Assembly: GCA_023251215.1 (NCBI GenBank) | Contig: JAHEZF010000072.1 | Coordinates: 1-7,542, forward strand | Reading direction: 5' to 3' | Origin: Sphingobacteriales bacterium | Lineage (GTDB): Bacteria; Bacteroidota; Bacteroidia; Chitinophagales; Chitinophagaceae | Length of the DNA: 7,542 bases | Shown: in pieces, positions 1 to 7,300 of the stretch | Layout of the letters: each line of letters begins with the position of its first letter | Position numbering within the stretch: the first letter of the stretch is position 1 | Notes under the pieces: generated by a model | Databases searched by the model: none | Told to the model about the DNA's origin: nothing | Seen by the model: the letters and a program-made list of their open reading frames with translations, nothing else | Program-made: the position numbers and the translations under genes

Positions 1-252
1 ACCCAATCCGTTTTTTATTGATTTCTCAGCTTTGGCTTCATCAAAGTCTCCGTTATTATCCAGTATTCTTGATTTCTGTATCCATAGACATTGTGTCTGC
101 ATCACTTTTTCATCAAGGTTCATTCTCTGCAGTAAATCTTTTGCTCTCGCTTCCGGAGAAAGGCTTTTATTTTTATAAGCGGGTTGCTGAGCGTTGCATA
201 AAATGAAGCTCAACAACCACACGATACACAAAAAATATTTAGCCTTCTTCAT
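1..252 (-). CDS. Secreted glycoside hydrolase family 3 enzyme, N-terminal part (3' end outside window)
   Basis: The minus strand from the ATG at 252 stays open for 84 codons to the window edge, so the C-terminus is missing. Residues 1-21 form a signal peptide: KK near the start, a hydrophobic core YFLCIVWLLSFIL, then a likely signal peptidase I site CNA|QQ. The residue before Cys19 is Leu, so it does not fit a lipobox. Residues 35-49 (RAKDLLQRMNLDEKV) match the opening helix of GH3 beta-glucosidases and beta-xylosidases, usually written R..DLL.RMTLEEK. The following QCLW, DNNGDFD and NGLG stretches fit GH3 beta-xylosidase/glucosidase-like proteins. The catalytic Asp lies further on and is not visible. 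Only 8 bases separate it from the symporter stop, so the two are probably co-transcribed. Inferred role: periplasmic release of xylose or glucose from oligosaccharides, feeding the neighbouring transporter. Family assignment is fairly sure; substrate is not. Confidence 0.85.
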   Translation of the reverse strand, partial: MKKAKYFLCIVWLLSFILCNAQQPAYKNKSLSPEARAKDLLQRMNLDEKVMQTQCLWIQKSRILDNNGDFDEAKAEKSIKNGLG

Positions 253-260
253 TTTGAACT

Positions 261-1886
261 TTATTTAGCTACTCCCAATGGAGAGAAATATATAAATACC
301 GCTACGATAATTACAACTACAATAAGGGAAAGAATTACATCTTTTTTATTCCAGCTTGCACGGCTGGCTGCCCTGTCTTCGGCCACAGTTGTAGCAAATG
401 TTAATCCTTTGATCTGCTCCTCACTTGGTTTTTGAGTACGCAGGCTTACAATAACCATCAGGGCAATAGAGAACAGGAATAAGTAAATACAGAAGTAAAG
501 GAAATTGATTGTTGCAAAGTCATGAAGGACTCCGGTTAAATCATTTTGAAAAAGTTCTAATGTCAGTTTTATTATACCAATTATAAAACCAACTATCATG
601 GCTGTGAGGGCTCCCTTTCCGTTAATACGTTTGAAAAATACTCCTAACAAAAAGACCGCTGCTATCGGAGGAGCCAAATAGGATTGTACACTTTGCAGGT
701 ATTGATATAATGTACCGGATATCCTGCTCATCAGTGGAATCCAGGCCATACCAAGCAATACAACCACAGCAGTTGCGATGCGGCCTACTTTTACCAACTC
801 TTTTCCACTTGCGGCAGGTTTCATCTTCTGGTAAATATCCATGGTAAATAAAGTAGAGCAGGCATTATAAACAGAAGCCAGTGAACTCATCAATGCAGCC
901 AATAATCCACCTGCCAATAAACCTCTTAATCCAAGAGGCATAAGATTTTTAACTAAAGTTGGAAAAGCGGCATTGTTATCTGTTAAGGTTAATGTTCCCT
1001 GGTTAACCATTGCAACAGCTATCAGGCCGGGTACCAGGAAAATAAAAAATGGAAGCAGTTTTAAGTAGGCAGCAAATATGGTTCCTCTTCTGGCCTCCCT
1101 TTCGTTTTTACCGGCAAGGCATCGCTGCACGATATGCTGATCGGTGCACCAGTACCAGATGCCAACGATGGGCGAAGCGAACAATATGCCCAGCCAGGGA
1201 AAATCAGGATCGCTTAATGGGCGGAACATATTCAGTTTTTCTTTCGGCACAGAAGTTATCATTGCATGCCAGCCGCCAACTTTATCCAACCCGATAAACA
1301 ATAAGACTGCGGAGCCTAACAGCAATACAATTGCCTGTATGGCTTCGGTGTACATAACAGTATGTAACCCGCCAAGTATGGTGTAAATACCTGTTATTAT
1401 TACAAGAATAATAGCGCCGGTCCAGAAATCCACTCCCAGGAAAGAATTAAATACCAACGCACCGGCAAATATGGTTACTGATGCTTTTGCAATTACATAA
1501 CTTAATAATTGTATGATAGATAATAACCTCCTGGTTTTTGCACTGAAGCGCCTCTCTAAAAATTCCGGCATTGTATACACCATACTTCGCATATAAAAAG
1601 GAACAAATACCCAGCCCAGGATAAGAACGATGTATGAATGTAATTCGTAGTGACCCATCACCAGGCCCGATTTAGCACCGGTTCCGGCGAGGCCCACAAT
1701 ATGCTCCGAACCCACATTGGATGCTAATATAGATGCACCAATAACCCACCATCCGAGGTTGCGGTTGGCAAGAAAATAATCTGACGGTGATGCTTTCCTT
1801 CTTCTTATTGACCATACAGAAACTCCGGCAATGATCAACAGATAAAGAATTACAAAAAGCAAATCAATCGTTCCAAGAAAATGCAT
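261..1886 (-). CDS. Sodium/sugar symporter (SSS family, SGLT-like)
   Basis: 541 residues with about 14 hydrophobic segments (roughly 8-26, 46-66, 83-103, 122-147, 155-175, 181-200, 231-247, 272-292, 318-345, 366-388, 401-419, 427-447, 461-483, 516-536), the usual topology and length for sugar-type solute:sodium symporters. Diagnostic stretches are WWVIGASILASNVGSEH (46-62), VGLAGTGAKSG (64-74), YTMPEFLERRF (104-114), WYWCTDQHIVQRCL (244-257), ALMSSLASVYNACSTLFTMD (331-350, the sodium-site helix) and YLQSVQSYLAPPIAAVFLL (396-414). WYWCTDQxIVQRCL is the hallmark of animal SGLT glucose transporters. Gln398 aligns by eye with the SGLT1 sugar-contact Gln in YIQS. Acts in the inner membrane, importing a hexose or pentose with sodium. 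Its place after xylBA and before a GH3 gene makes xylose the likely substrate, but this is inferred from context. The ATG at 1886 is preceded by an A-rich leader without a Shine-Dalgarno. The palindromic element at 1918-2075 ends 31 bases upstream. Confidence 0.93.
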   Translation of the reverse strand: MHFLGTIDLLFVILYLLIIAGVSVWSIRRRKASPSDYFLANRNLGWWVIGASILASNVGSEHIVGLAGTGAKSGLVMGHYELHSYIVLILGWVFVPFYMRSMVYTMPEFLERRFSAKTRRLLSIIQLLSYVIAKASVTIFAGALVFNSFLGVDFWTGAIILVIITGIYTILGGLHTVMYTEAIQAIVLLLGSAVLLFIGLDKVGGWHAMITSVPKEKLNMFRPLSDPDFPWLGILFASPIVGIWYWCTDQHIVQRCLAGKNEREARRGTIFAAYLKLLPFFIFLVPGLIAVAMVNQGTLTLTDNNAAFPTLVKNLMPLGLRGLLAGGLLAALMSSLASVYNACSTLFTMDIYQKMKPAASGKELVKVGRIATAVVVLLGMAWIPLMSRISGTLYQYLQSVQSYLAPPIAAVFLLGVFFKRINGKGALTAMIVGFIIGIIKLTLELFQNDLTGVLHDFATINFLYFCIYLFLFSIALMVIVSLRTQKPSEEQIKGLTFATTVAEDRAASRASWNKKDVILSLIVVVIIVAVFIYFSPLGVAK

Positions 1887-1903
1887 AAACTTTGATTTTG
1901 GTT

Positions 1904-1917
1904 ATTTAAAAAATCAT
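1904..1917. repeat. Left copy of 14-base direct repeat flanking the palindromic element
   Basis: Reads ATTTAAAAAATCAT and matches 2076-2089 (ATTTAAAAAATTAT) at 13 of 14 positions. The two copies abut the inverted-repeat ends of the element, as a target-site duplication would. The sequence is A/T-rich, so part of the match could be chance. The single difference would be a later mutation. Confidence 0.65.
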
Positions 1918-1956
1918 GACTATCCGCATATATGAACTATGTTCAAAGTCGAAACG

Positions 1957-2000
1957 TTCTTTGAGTTCTTTGTGCTGTATTTTCTCTGTGCTTCTTTGTG
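1957..2000. repeat. Left-arm array of degenerate 9-base units
   Basis: Four units of the form TTCTTTGTG: TTCTTTGAG (1957-1965), TTCTTTGTG (1966-1974, directly adjacent), TTCTCTGTG (1982-1990) and TTCTTTGTG (1992-2000). The last two are separated by one base. These form the left side of the internal hairpin and pair with the inverted array at 2019-2057. Confidence 0.75.
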
Positions 2001-2018
2001 GTTTCTGTATTTTTTTAC

Positions 2019-2057
2019 CACAGAGGACACGAAGTATTACACAAAGATCACAAAGGG
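2019..2057. repeat. Right-arm array of inverted 9-base units
   Basis: Four units related to CACAAAGnn: CACAGAGGA (2019-2027), CACGAAGTA (2028-2036), CACAAAGAT (2040-2048) and CACAAAGGG (2049-2057), with a 3-base break in the middle. Each CACAAAG is the reverse complement of the CTTTGTG core in the left arm, and both arms have a gap after the second unit, so they line up as a stem. Confidence 0.75.
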
Positions 2058-2075
2058 TCATTCATGCGGATAGTC

Positions 2076-2089
2076 ATTTAAAAAATTAT
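2076..2089. repeat. Right copy of 14-base direct repeat flanking the palindromic element
   Basis: Reads ATTTAAAAAATTAT and is the partner of 1904-1917 with one mismatch. It follows the right inverted end (2064-2075) with no gap. Confidence 0.65.
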
Positions 2090-2160
2090 GAAGCCAGCTT
2101 TTGTTTTTCATGGGATCGTCTGTTGCTGCGCTCAGTTCAGGGTTCCTCTTTCATGGCATC

Positions 2161-2191
2161 AAAAAAAAGTCAGACAGAGACCGTCAGACTT
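2161..2191 (-). terminator. Intrinsic terminator of xylA, overlapping its stop codon
   Basis: Read on the minus strand, AAGTC-T-GAC, a 7-base loop (GGTCTCT), then GTC-T-GACTT forms an 8-pair stem with one T/T mismatch (2191-2167). It is followed at once by a run of T to 2161, eight in all counting the stem's last two. The stem starts inside the xylA TAA (2192-2190), so termination is tightly coupled to the end of the gene. The stem has only 4 G-C pairs, so it may be leaky. It would separate xylB-xylA from the symporter-GH3 pair. Confidence 0.75.
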
Positions 2192-3518
2192 AAATAAACC
2201 TGTTAATAATATTTTCGAGCCATTCCTGTCTGCCACTTCGCATTTCGGGCTCACCATGTTCAATAGCATAGTTTCGCAAATCTTCCAATGATAGTTTTCC
2301 CTCTTCAAATTCTTTTCCCTTGCCGGAATTGAAACTTACATATCGTTCTTTTCTGAATTTTTTATAATCTGATTTTTGTAAAATATTATCAGCAATGATC
2401 AATGCTCTTGCAAAACAATCCATGCCGCCGATGTGAGCATAAAAAAGATCGGCCACATCTGTTGAGTTTCTTCTTCGCTTTGCATCGAAATTTATTCCAC
2501 CACCTTTAAAACCACCGGCTTCAAGAATTACCAACATGGTTTCCACCAGTTCATTAATGTTGTTTGGGAATTGATCGGTGTCCCAACCATTTTGGTAATC
2601 GCCGCGGTTGGCATCCATGCTTCCCAGCAATCCTGCATCAGCAGCCACTTGCAGTTCATGTGTGAATGTGTGGCCGGCAAGCGTAGCATGATTGACTTCT
2701 ATATTTAATTTAAAATCATCCAGCAAATCATATTGTCTTAAAAAGCCAATGACTGTTGCGGCATCGTAATCATATTGATGTTTGCTCGGCTCACAGGGTT
2801 TGGGTTCAATGAAAAAATTTCCTTTAAATCCGTTTCGTCTTGCATAATCTTTTGCTGTATGAAGAAACTTTGCAAAATGTTCCTGTTCTCTTTTCATATT
2901 TGTATTCAGCAAACTCATATAGCCTTCCCTTCCGCCCCAGAAAACATAGTTCTCCCCATTTAATGCAATCGTTGCGTCCAATGCAGCTTTTACCTGTGCT
3001 CCTGCATGAGTCAGTACATGAAAATCAGGATTTGTAGCAGCGCCGTTCATATATCTCCTGTTGGAAAATAAATTCGCAGTTCCCCATAATAGTTTCACCC
3101 CGCTGGCTTGTTGCTTTTGTTTTAGATATTCTGTGATTGCCTGTAATCTTCTCTCATTATCCGCTAAATCATTGGTATAGTCCATTGCATCCATATCATG
3201 AAAGCAATAAAAAGGAAGTCCTGATTTGGTTATGAATTCAAAGGCAGCATCGGCTTTATCTTTTGCTCTTGCAATTGCATCTGCTTTTTCATTCCAGGGA
3301 TATAAATGCGTGGGTTCGCCAAAAGGATCAGCGCCGCTGCCAACAAAAGAATGCCAGTAAGCACAGGCAAACCGCAGATGTTCTTTCATCGTTTTCCCCG
3401 CCACTGTTTTATTTTCGTCATACCAGTGAAAGGCAAGCGGGTTATCGCTTTCAGTTCCCTCAAATTTTATTTGCTGAATGTTTTTAAAAAACTCTTTTTG
3501 TCCAATTGTGACTGACAT
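2190..3518 (-). CDS. xylA: Xylose isomerase (Bacteroides-type, class II)
   Basis: 442 residues, the normal length for the long (class II) enzymes. It interconverts D-xylose and D-xylulose in the cytoplasm with two divalent metal ions. The active-site set is complete: the FHDMD motif with His107 and Asp110; FWGGREGY (193-200); Glu238 and Lys240 in IEPKPCEP; Glu274 and His277 in [12 protein letters not shown]; Asp302 in GSMDANRGD; Asp313 and Asp315 in GWDTDQFP; Asp345 in [18 protein letters not shown] (143-152) and [12 protein letters not shown] (155-166) are also typical. After FHDMD the chain reads [11 protein letters not shown], where Bacteroides enzymes, as I recall them, have LVAEG-like residues, so this loop is divergent. 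The ATG at 3518 follows the kinase stop by 25 bases (A-rich, no Shine-Dalgarno), so xylB and xylA are very likely one operon. A terminator overlaps the stop codon. Confidence 0.97.
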   Translation of the reverse strand: MSVTIGQKEFFKNIQQIKFEGTESDNPLAFHWYDENKTVAGKTMKEHLRFACAYWHSFVGSGADPFGEPTHLYPWNEKADAIARAKDKADAAFEFITKSGLPFYCFHDMDAMDYTNDLADNERRLQAITEYLKQKQQASGVKLLWGTANLFSNRRYMNGAATNPDFHVLTHAGAQVKAALDATIALNGENYVFWGGREGYMSLLNTNMKREQEHFAKFLHTAKDYARRNGFKGNFFIEPKPCEPSKHQYDYDAATVIGFLRQYDLLDDFKLNIEVNHATLAGHTFTHELQVAADAGLLGSMDANRGDYQNGWDTDQFPNNINELVETMLVILEAGGFKGGGINFDAKRRRNSTDVADLFYAHIGGMDCFARALIIADNILQKSDYKKFRKERYVSFNSGKGKEFEEGKLSLEDLRNYAIEHGEPEMRSGRQEWLENIINRFI

Positions 3519-3543
3519 TTTACTTAATTATTGGGTTAAATGA

Positions 3544-5061
3544 TTATGACAAACTCAATGATACAGCATCAGGCTTGTTTATTTTATGCAACTGATCGTT
3601 TAATAATTCTTTCCATTGCATATATAATTCATCATACCGTTTTGCACCTGCCGGTTTAACAATACCAACCGGCTTCCTGCTTTGCGAAGCAGCTTCTGCA
3701 TCTTCGTAAATACCAGCCCCGATACCAGCTCCAATAGCAGCTCCAAAACTTCCATCGCTCTCGTAAAATTCTACAGCAACATTATTGGCGTTTACAAAAG
3801 ACTGTGTAAAAACATCGCTGAGAAAAAGATTGGTTTTGCCTGCACGAATGACAGTTGGATGAATGCCATTCTCCCGCATAATATCCAACCCATAACGGAA
3901 TGAAAAAGCAATTCCCTCCTGCACGGCACGAACCATGTGTGCGGTTGTGTGAATATTGAAATCAATGTTATGAAAGTGTCCGCCAATGATCTGGTTGTTC
4001 AGCATTCTTTCAGCGCCATTACCAAAAGGCAGGGCCATTAATCCTTCTGAACCCACCGGAACTTTTGCAGCCGTCTCATTGAGGCCTGCATAAGTATGGT
4101 TTGCAGCAGCAATACTTTTTATCCAGCGGTTGAAGATGCCAGTACCATTAATGCACAACAAGACACCTATTCTCTTTTTATTGTCTTCATGATTAACATG
4201 AGCGAAACTGTTGATGCGTGATTTCAGATCATAGATTAACTCATCGCATACTCCATATATAACACCTGAAGTTCCGGCTGTAGCCGCTACTTCTCCCGGT
4301 TGCAATACATTTAATGATAAAGCATTGTTAAGTTGATCACCGGCTTTATAAGAAACGGATATGCCTGGCTTTAATGATAATCCTGAAGCAACAGTATTTT
4401 TTAAACATCCATGTGCTGCAAACAATGGTTGTATAGATGGAAATAATGATTTGTCAAAACCAAAATAATCAACGACATCCTCAGAAATAGTATTCTTTTT
4501 AAAATCCCAGAAGATGCCTTCTGAGAGAGCAGATGTTGTAGTCGTGATATCACCCGTGAGTTTCATAGCTATAAAATCGCCGGGCAACATAATTTTATCA
4601 ACCTTATCATAAACAGAAGGTTCATTCTTTTTTACCCATGCAAGTTTGGAAGCTGTAAAATTTCCGGGGGAGTTTAGCAAATTTGACAAACATCTTTCTT
4701 CACCAATGCGGTGAAAAGCCTCAGTGCCGGTTTCTACGGCACGGCTATCGCACCAGATGATGGCATTGCGAAGTACATGCTGTTGCTTGTCTGTTAGCAC
4801 TAATCCATGCATTTGGTAAGCAATACCTATGGTGCCGATTTCAGCAGGATCAAATAAACCGGAAGAATTACATTTTAAAATCGCTTGCTTTACATTTTCC
4901 CACCATTGATCGGGACTTTGCTCTGCCCAGCCTGGCTGCGGAGAAATAATGCCCATTTCTGTTTCGGGAAATTGAACCGATGCGATACAACGTTGTGTAG
5001 CTGCATCAACAACCGAAGCCTTTACTGAAGAAGTGCCAAGATCAATACCTAATAATAGCAT
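3544..5061 (-). CDS. xylB: Xylulokinase (FGGY carbohydrate kinase)
   Basis: 505 residues from the ATG at 5061. A TTG one codon upstream (5064) is also open, but the ATG gives the usual start MLLLGIDLGTSSVK. It phosphorylates D-xylulose with ATP to xylulose 5-phosphate in the cytoplasm. The N-terminal FGGY domain covers about 1-245: phosphate loop DLGTSSVK (7-14), GWAEQSPDQWW (44-54), the MHGL substrate motif (84-87), and IIWCDSRA (101-108). The predicted catalytic base is Asp242 in YKAGDQLNNAL. The C-terminal domain starts near 255 with the second phosphate motif ATAGTSGVIYG (260-270) and ends with RAGKTNLFLSDVF and DGSFGAAIGAGIGAG. The RAG of the C-terminal motif replaces the usual GGG, a variant I recall from other Bacteroidota xylulokinases. 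FGGY kinases for other sugars look similar, but the adjacent xylA settles the likely substrate. It is the first gene of the xyl cluster. Confidence 0.95.
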   Translation of the reverse strand: MLLLGIDLGTSSVKASVVDAATQRCIASVQFPETEMGIISPQPGWAEQSPDQWWENVKQAILKCNSSGLFDPAEIGTIGIAYQMHGLVLTDKQQHVLRNAIIWCDSRAVETGTEAFHRIGEERCLSNLLNSPGNFTASKLAWVKKNEPSVYDKVDKIMLPGDFIAMKLTGDITTTTSALSEGIFWDFKKNTISEDVVDYFGFDKSLFPSIQPLFAAHGCLKNTVASGLSLKPGISVSYKAGDQLNNALSLNVLQPGEVAATAGTSGVIYGVCDELIYDLKSRINSFAHVNHEDNKKRIGVLLCINGTGIFNRWIKSIAAANHTYAGLNETAAKVPVGSEGLMALPFGNGAERMLNNQIIGGHFHNIDFNIHTTAHMVRAVQEGIAFSFRYGLDIMRENGIHPTVIRAGKTNLFLSDVFTQSFVNANNVAVEFYESDGSFGAAIGAGIGAGIYEDAEAASQSRKPVGIVKPAGAKRYDELYMQWKELLNDQLHKINKPDAVSLSLS

Positions 5062-5178
5062 CAATTAAACATTTTTTAATAAACAGATTTAAAATAAAGC
5101 CAATCGCCATCTTAAACCCTCTCTTTTTCTTTCATTTTTCATATTAATATTCATGACCAGTCAAATACATTTATTTCC
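5062..5178. promoter_or_regulatory. Spacer upstream of xylB, probable promoter region
   Basis: 117 bases, very A/T-rich, between the DUF255 stop and the xylB ATG. It is the only place in the window where a xylB-xylA promoter would be expected. I see no full Bacteroidota promoter: TGTATTTG (minus strand, 5169-5162) is one base off the -7 consensus TAnnTTTG but lacks a -33 partner. A 10-base perfect palindrome ATATTAATAT (5141-5150) and two loosely similar AAACA-T-rich stretches 14 bases apart (5068-5095) are the only patterns. None is strong enough to call an operator. There is no clear terminator for the DUF255 gene either. Confidence 0.35.
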
Positions 5179-7281
5179 CTAATGAATCTGCATTAAAGCC
5201 TTTCCCACATCTTCAACCGGCATTTTACAAGTTCTGTTTTTACACACATATATCAACGTCTTATCTTCCTGCTTTTTATTTTCAAGCAGTGGAAGATTTT
5301 CTTCATTTGTTGAACCCATATTTATACACCCCGGCAGGTAGTTTTTCTGTAATTCCAGGTTTTTTTGAAGAGCATCCTTTCCTATAATGGCTACTTCATT
5401 AGTTCCGTGTGCCAGCAATCCTGCAAGGAAATACCATTGTGTATAATAAGGGGTTTCCTCTTTTGTTATACCTGAAATTTTAGAAACCATTGTCGTACTT
5501 TTTTCAAGGTAATCACTATTTTCAAAATATACACTAAGGTTGAATAATACTTCTGCCATTACCGAATTGGAAGAAGGAATGGCATTGTCCTGGATTTCTA
5601 ATTTACGCACAACAGGGTCAGTAGAATTATCGGGAGTGAAATAAAACATTCCTGATTTACTATCATAAAAATTCCCAATAGCATAATCAGTAACCTGGCG
5701 GGCAAGGAGTAGCCAATGTTTATCAAATGTCACCTGGTATAACCTAATCCAGGCTTTTGCCAGCAATGCATAATCATCCAGAAATCCGCTCACTGAAGTT
5801 TTTCCATCTTTATAATTCCGCCATAACTGGCCATCCTTCCTTAGCATATTGTGCTCAACAAACCTTGCATTCTTTAGGGCCCTTTTTAAATATGCCTCAT
5901 TTCCAACAGCAGTATATGCATCCAGGTACCCTTTCAACATGAGAGCATTCCAGGATGCCAGTATTTTATCATCTGTAGCCGGCCTGGTTCTTTTATTCCT
6001 TTCGGTCAATAAAGTTTTTTTAGTATTGTTCAATAAACTGGTAAAATCATTAAGAGAAAGATTATTCGTCAATGCAAATTCACCCGGCGTAAATGATGTG
6101 TATAAAATATTTTTCCCTGCTTCCCAATTACCTTCAGGGGAAATGTTGAAGTATGAAGCAATCAAATCAGTCTGCTTAAGACCTGAATTTTTCTTTATTT
6201 CATCGAACGTCCATGTATAAAACACCCCTTCGCCTTCCTCAGTATCGGCATTTAGTGAACTGTAAAACCCTCCTTCAGGGGAAGTAAGATCCCTCCCGAT
6301 AAATAAAGCTATTTCCTCAACAATGTTTTTAAATAAGCTGTTTTTAGTTACCTGGTATGCATGAGCATATAAACTCATCAACTGACCATTGTCATAAAGC
6401 ATTTTTTCAAAATGGGGAATACGCCACAGCTTATCTGTTGAATAACGGGCAAAGCCTCCCCCGATATGGTCATAAATTCCTCCCAATGCCATTGCCTTCA
6501 GCGTAATATTTACCGCTTCTAATGCTTTGTGTTCATTGTTAAGATAATTGTATTGCAGAAGAAATTCCCAGACGGAAGGCATTGGAAATTTTATTGTTCC
6601 CGATAATCCGCCATTAGAAAAATCAATTTGGGTTTGCAGGCTATCAAAGAAATTTTTATAAACAGTATTATCAATAATACCAGCCTGGCCATCTGTTTGC
6701 AAAAAACCGGGATCAATCTTTCCTATTTCATTAGTTAATGCATCAGCCTGGAGCAGGATTTTTTGATATTGATCCTTATATGCTTTTGTAATTTGATTCA
6801 ACAAGTTAATCCAGCTTTCCTTAGCGTAATAAGTTCCTGCAAAAAATGGTTTGCCATCCGGTAAAGCGAAAGCATTGAGTGGCCAGCCACCACCACCGGA
6901 AATTAACTGGCAGGCATTCATATATATATTGTCAATATCCGGCCTTTCTTCACGGTCAACTTTTATATTGATAAAATTCTCATTCATGATCCTGGCTACC
7001 GCAGTATCCATAAATGATTCCTTTTCCATGACATGACACCAATGGCAGGATGAATAGCCAATGCTGATGAGTAAAGGTTTGTTTTCTTTTTTTGCTTTAG
7101 TGATCGCTTCTTCGCCCCATTCATACCAGTCAACAGGGTTATCAGCATGCTGCTGCAGGTAAGGACTGGACGCTTTTGAAAGACGGTTTTGTTTTTCTGA
7201 ATTATTGCAGGCAAAGAGAAGCCATAACAAAACTGTTGTATAAAAGACTTTTATAATTATGTACTTTTTTAACCCTCTCAT
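5179..7281 (-). CDS. DUF255/YyaL-family lipoprotein with N-terminal thioredoxin-like domain (SSP411-like)
   Basis: 700 residues. The start carries a lipoprotein signal: a basic N-terminus, a hydrophobic stretch, then the lipobox LFAC with Cys25, followed by NNSEK. The mature protein is probably anchored to a membrane and exposed to the periplasm. The thioredoxin-like DUF255 domain (about 32-190) shows [19 protein letters not shown] (38-56), the CxxC motif SSCHWCHVM (77-85), [10 protein letters not shown] (108-117) and [19 protein letters not shown] (129-147). An alpha/alpha-barrel region like N-acylglucosamine 2-epimerases follows, with [14 protein letters not shown] (267-280), [10 protein letters not shown] (289-298), [30 protein letters not shown] and [12 protein letters not shown]. 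The end has the family Cys pair [10 protein letters not shown] (C680, C685). Length is normal for the family plus a signal. The usual GGFGxAPKFP motif is changed to [10 protein letters not shown] (224-233). The family's biochemical role is not established. The ATG at 7281 lies 19 bases after the upstream gene's stop, suggesting co-transcription. Confidence 0.93.
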   Translation of the reverse strand: MRGLKKYIIIKVFYTTVLLWLLFACNNSEKQNRLSKASSPYLQQHADNPVDWYEWGEEAITKAKKENKPLLISIGYSSCHWCHVMEKESFMDTAVARIMNENFINIKVDREERPDIDNIYMNACQLISGGGGWPLNAFALPDGKPFFAGTYYAKESWINLLNQITKAYKDQYQKILLQADALTNEIGKIDPGFLQTDGQAGIIDNTVYKNFFDSLQTQIDFSNGGLSGTIKFPMPSVWEFLLQYNYLNNEHKALEAVNITLKAMALGGIYDHIGGGFARYSTDKLWRIPHFEKMLYDNGQLMSLYAHAYQVTKNSLFKNIVEEIALFIGRDLTSPEGGFYSSLNADTEEGEGVFYTWTFDEIKKNSGLKQTDLIASYFNISPEGNWEAGKNILYTSFTPGEFALTNNLSLNDFTSLLNNTKKTLLTERNKRTRPATDDKILASWNALMLKGYLDAYTAVGNEAYLKRALKNARFVEHNMLRKDGQLWRNYKDGKTSVSGFLDDYALLAKAWIRLYQVTFDKHWLLLARQVTDYAIGNFYDSKSGMFYFTPDNSTDPVVRKLEIQDNAIPSSNSVMAEVLFNLSVYFENSDYLEKSTTMVSKISGITKEETPYYTQWYFLAGLLAHGTNEVAIIGKDALQKNLELQKNYLPGCINMGSTNEENLPLLENKKQEDKTLIYVCKNRTCKMPVEDVGKALMQIH

Positions 7282-7300
7282 TTCATTGCTGCACTAAAAT

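Larger units (their letters stand above)
1918..2075. mobile_element. 158-base palindromic MITE-like element
   Basis: It begins GACTATCCGCAT (1918-1929) and ends with the exact inverse, ATGCGGATAGTC (2064-2075). It is flanked by a near-identical 14-base direct repeat that looks like a target-site duplication. The interior is also an imperfect palindrome: the left arm carries TTCTTTGTG-type units and the right arm CACAAAG-type units. CTTTGTGGT (1994-2002) pairs with ACCACAGAG (2017-2025) around a T-rich loop at about 2003-2016. A small perfect hairpin, TGAAC-TAT-GTTCA, lies in the left arm at 1933-1945. It encodes no transposase and has no credible reading frame. Seen directly: inverted ends, direct repeats, internal symmetry. 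Inferred: a non-autonomous element moved by a transposase supplied elsewhere, or a dispersed intergenic palindrome. A transcript crossing it would form a long hairpin 31 bases before the symporter start codon. Confidence 0.72.
1887..2189. other. 303-base intergenic region between xylA and the symporter gene
   Basis: There is no convincing gene here. In the minus-strand direction it holds the xylA intrinsic terminator (2191-2161), about 70 bases without recognisable signals (2160-2090), a right-hand direct repeat (2089-2076), a 158-base palindromic element (2075-1918), the left-hand direct repeat (1917-1904), and a short A/T-rich leader before the symporter ATG. I searched the minus strand for a Bacteroidota-type promoter (TTTG near -33, TAnnTTTG near -7) and found no convincing pair, so the symporter's own promoter, if there is one, is not identified. 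Plus-strand open frames here run through the repeat and the terminator and look like chance. Confidence 0.8.

Noticed and set aside
18..206. Plus-strand frame of 62 codons at the left edge
   Set aside because: The opposite strand encodes a signal peptide and the GH3 N-terminus over the same bases, which is much better supported.
1049..1386. Two overlapping plus-strand frames (82 and 80 codons) within the symporter gene
   Set aside because: They are antisense shadows of conserved transmembrane segments, mutually overlapping and without domain features.
2058..2111. Minus-strand 17-codon frame (MKNKSWLHNFLNDYPHE) that could be a leader peptide before the symporter
   Set aside because: It is very short, half of it is the direct repeat and element end, it has no ribosome-binding context or attenuator pairing I can show, and such frames arise easily by chance.
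1916..2197. Plus-strand open frame of 93 codons in the xylA-symporter spacer
   Set aside because: It runs through both arms of the palindromic element, the xylA terminator and into the xylA end. Its composition is what the repeat units dictate (Ser/Leu/Cys-rich), with no recognisable domain.
5062..5064. TTG at 5064 as the xylB start
   Set aside because: It adds one residue before an ATG that gives the standard FGGY kinase N-terminus, so the ATG at 5061 is preferred.
5141..5150. Perfect 10-base palindrome ATATTAATAT as an operator for a xylose regulator
   Set aside because: It is pure A/T in an A/T-rich spacer, does not extend symmetrically beyond 10 bases, and has no second copy near the symporter gene.
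5849..6220. Plus-strand open frame of 123 codons inside the DUF255 gene
   Set aside because: It lies wholly antisense to a well-conserved coding region, with no family resemblance or start context.
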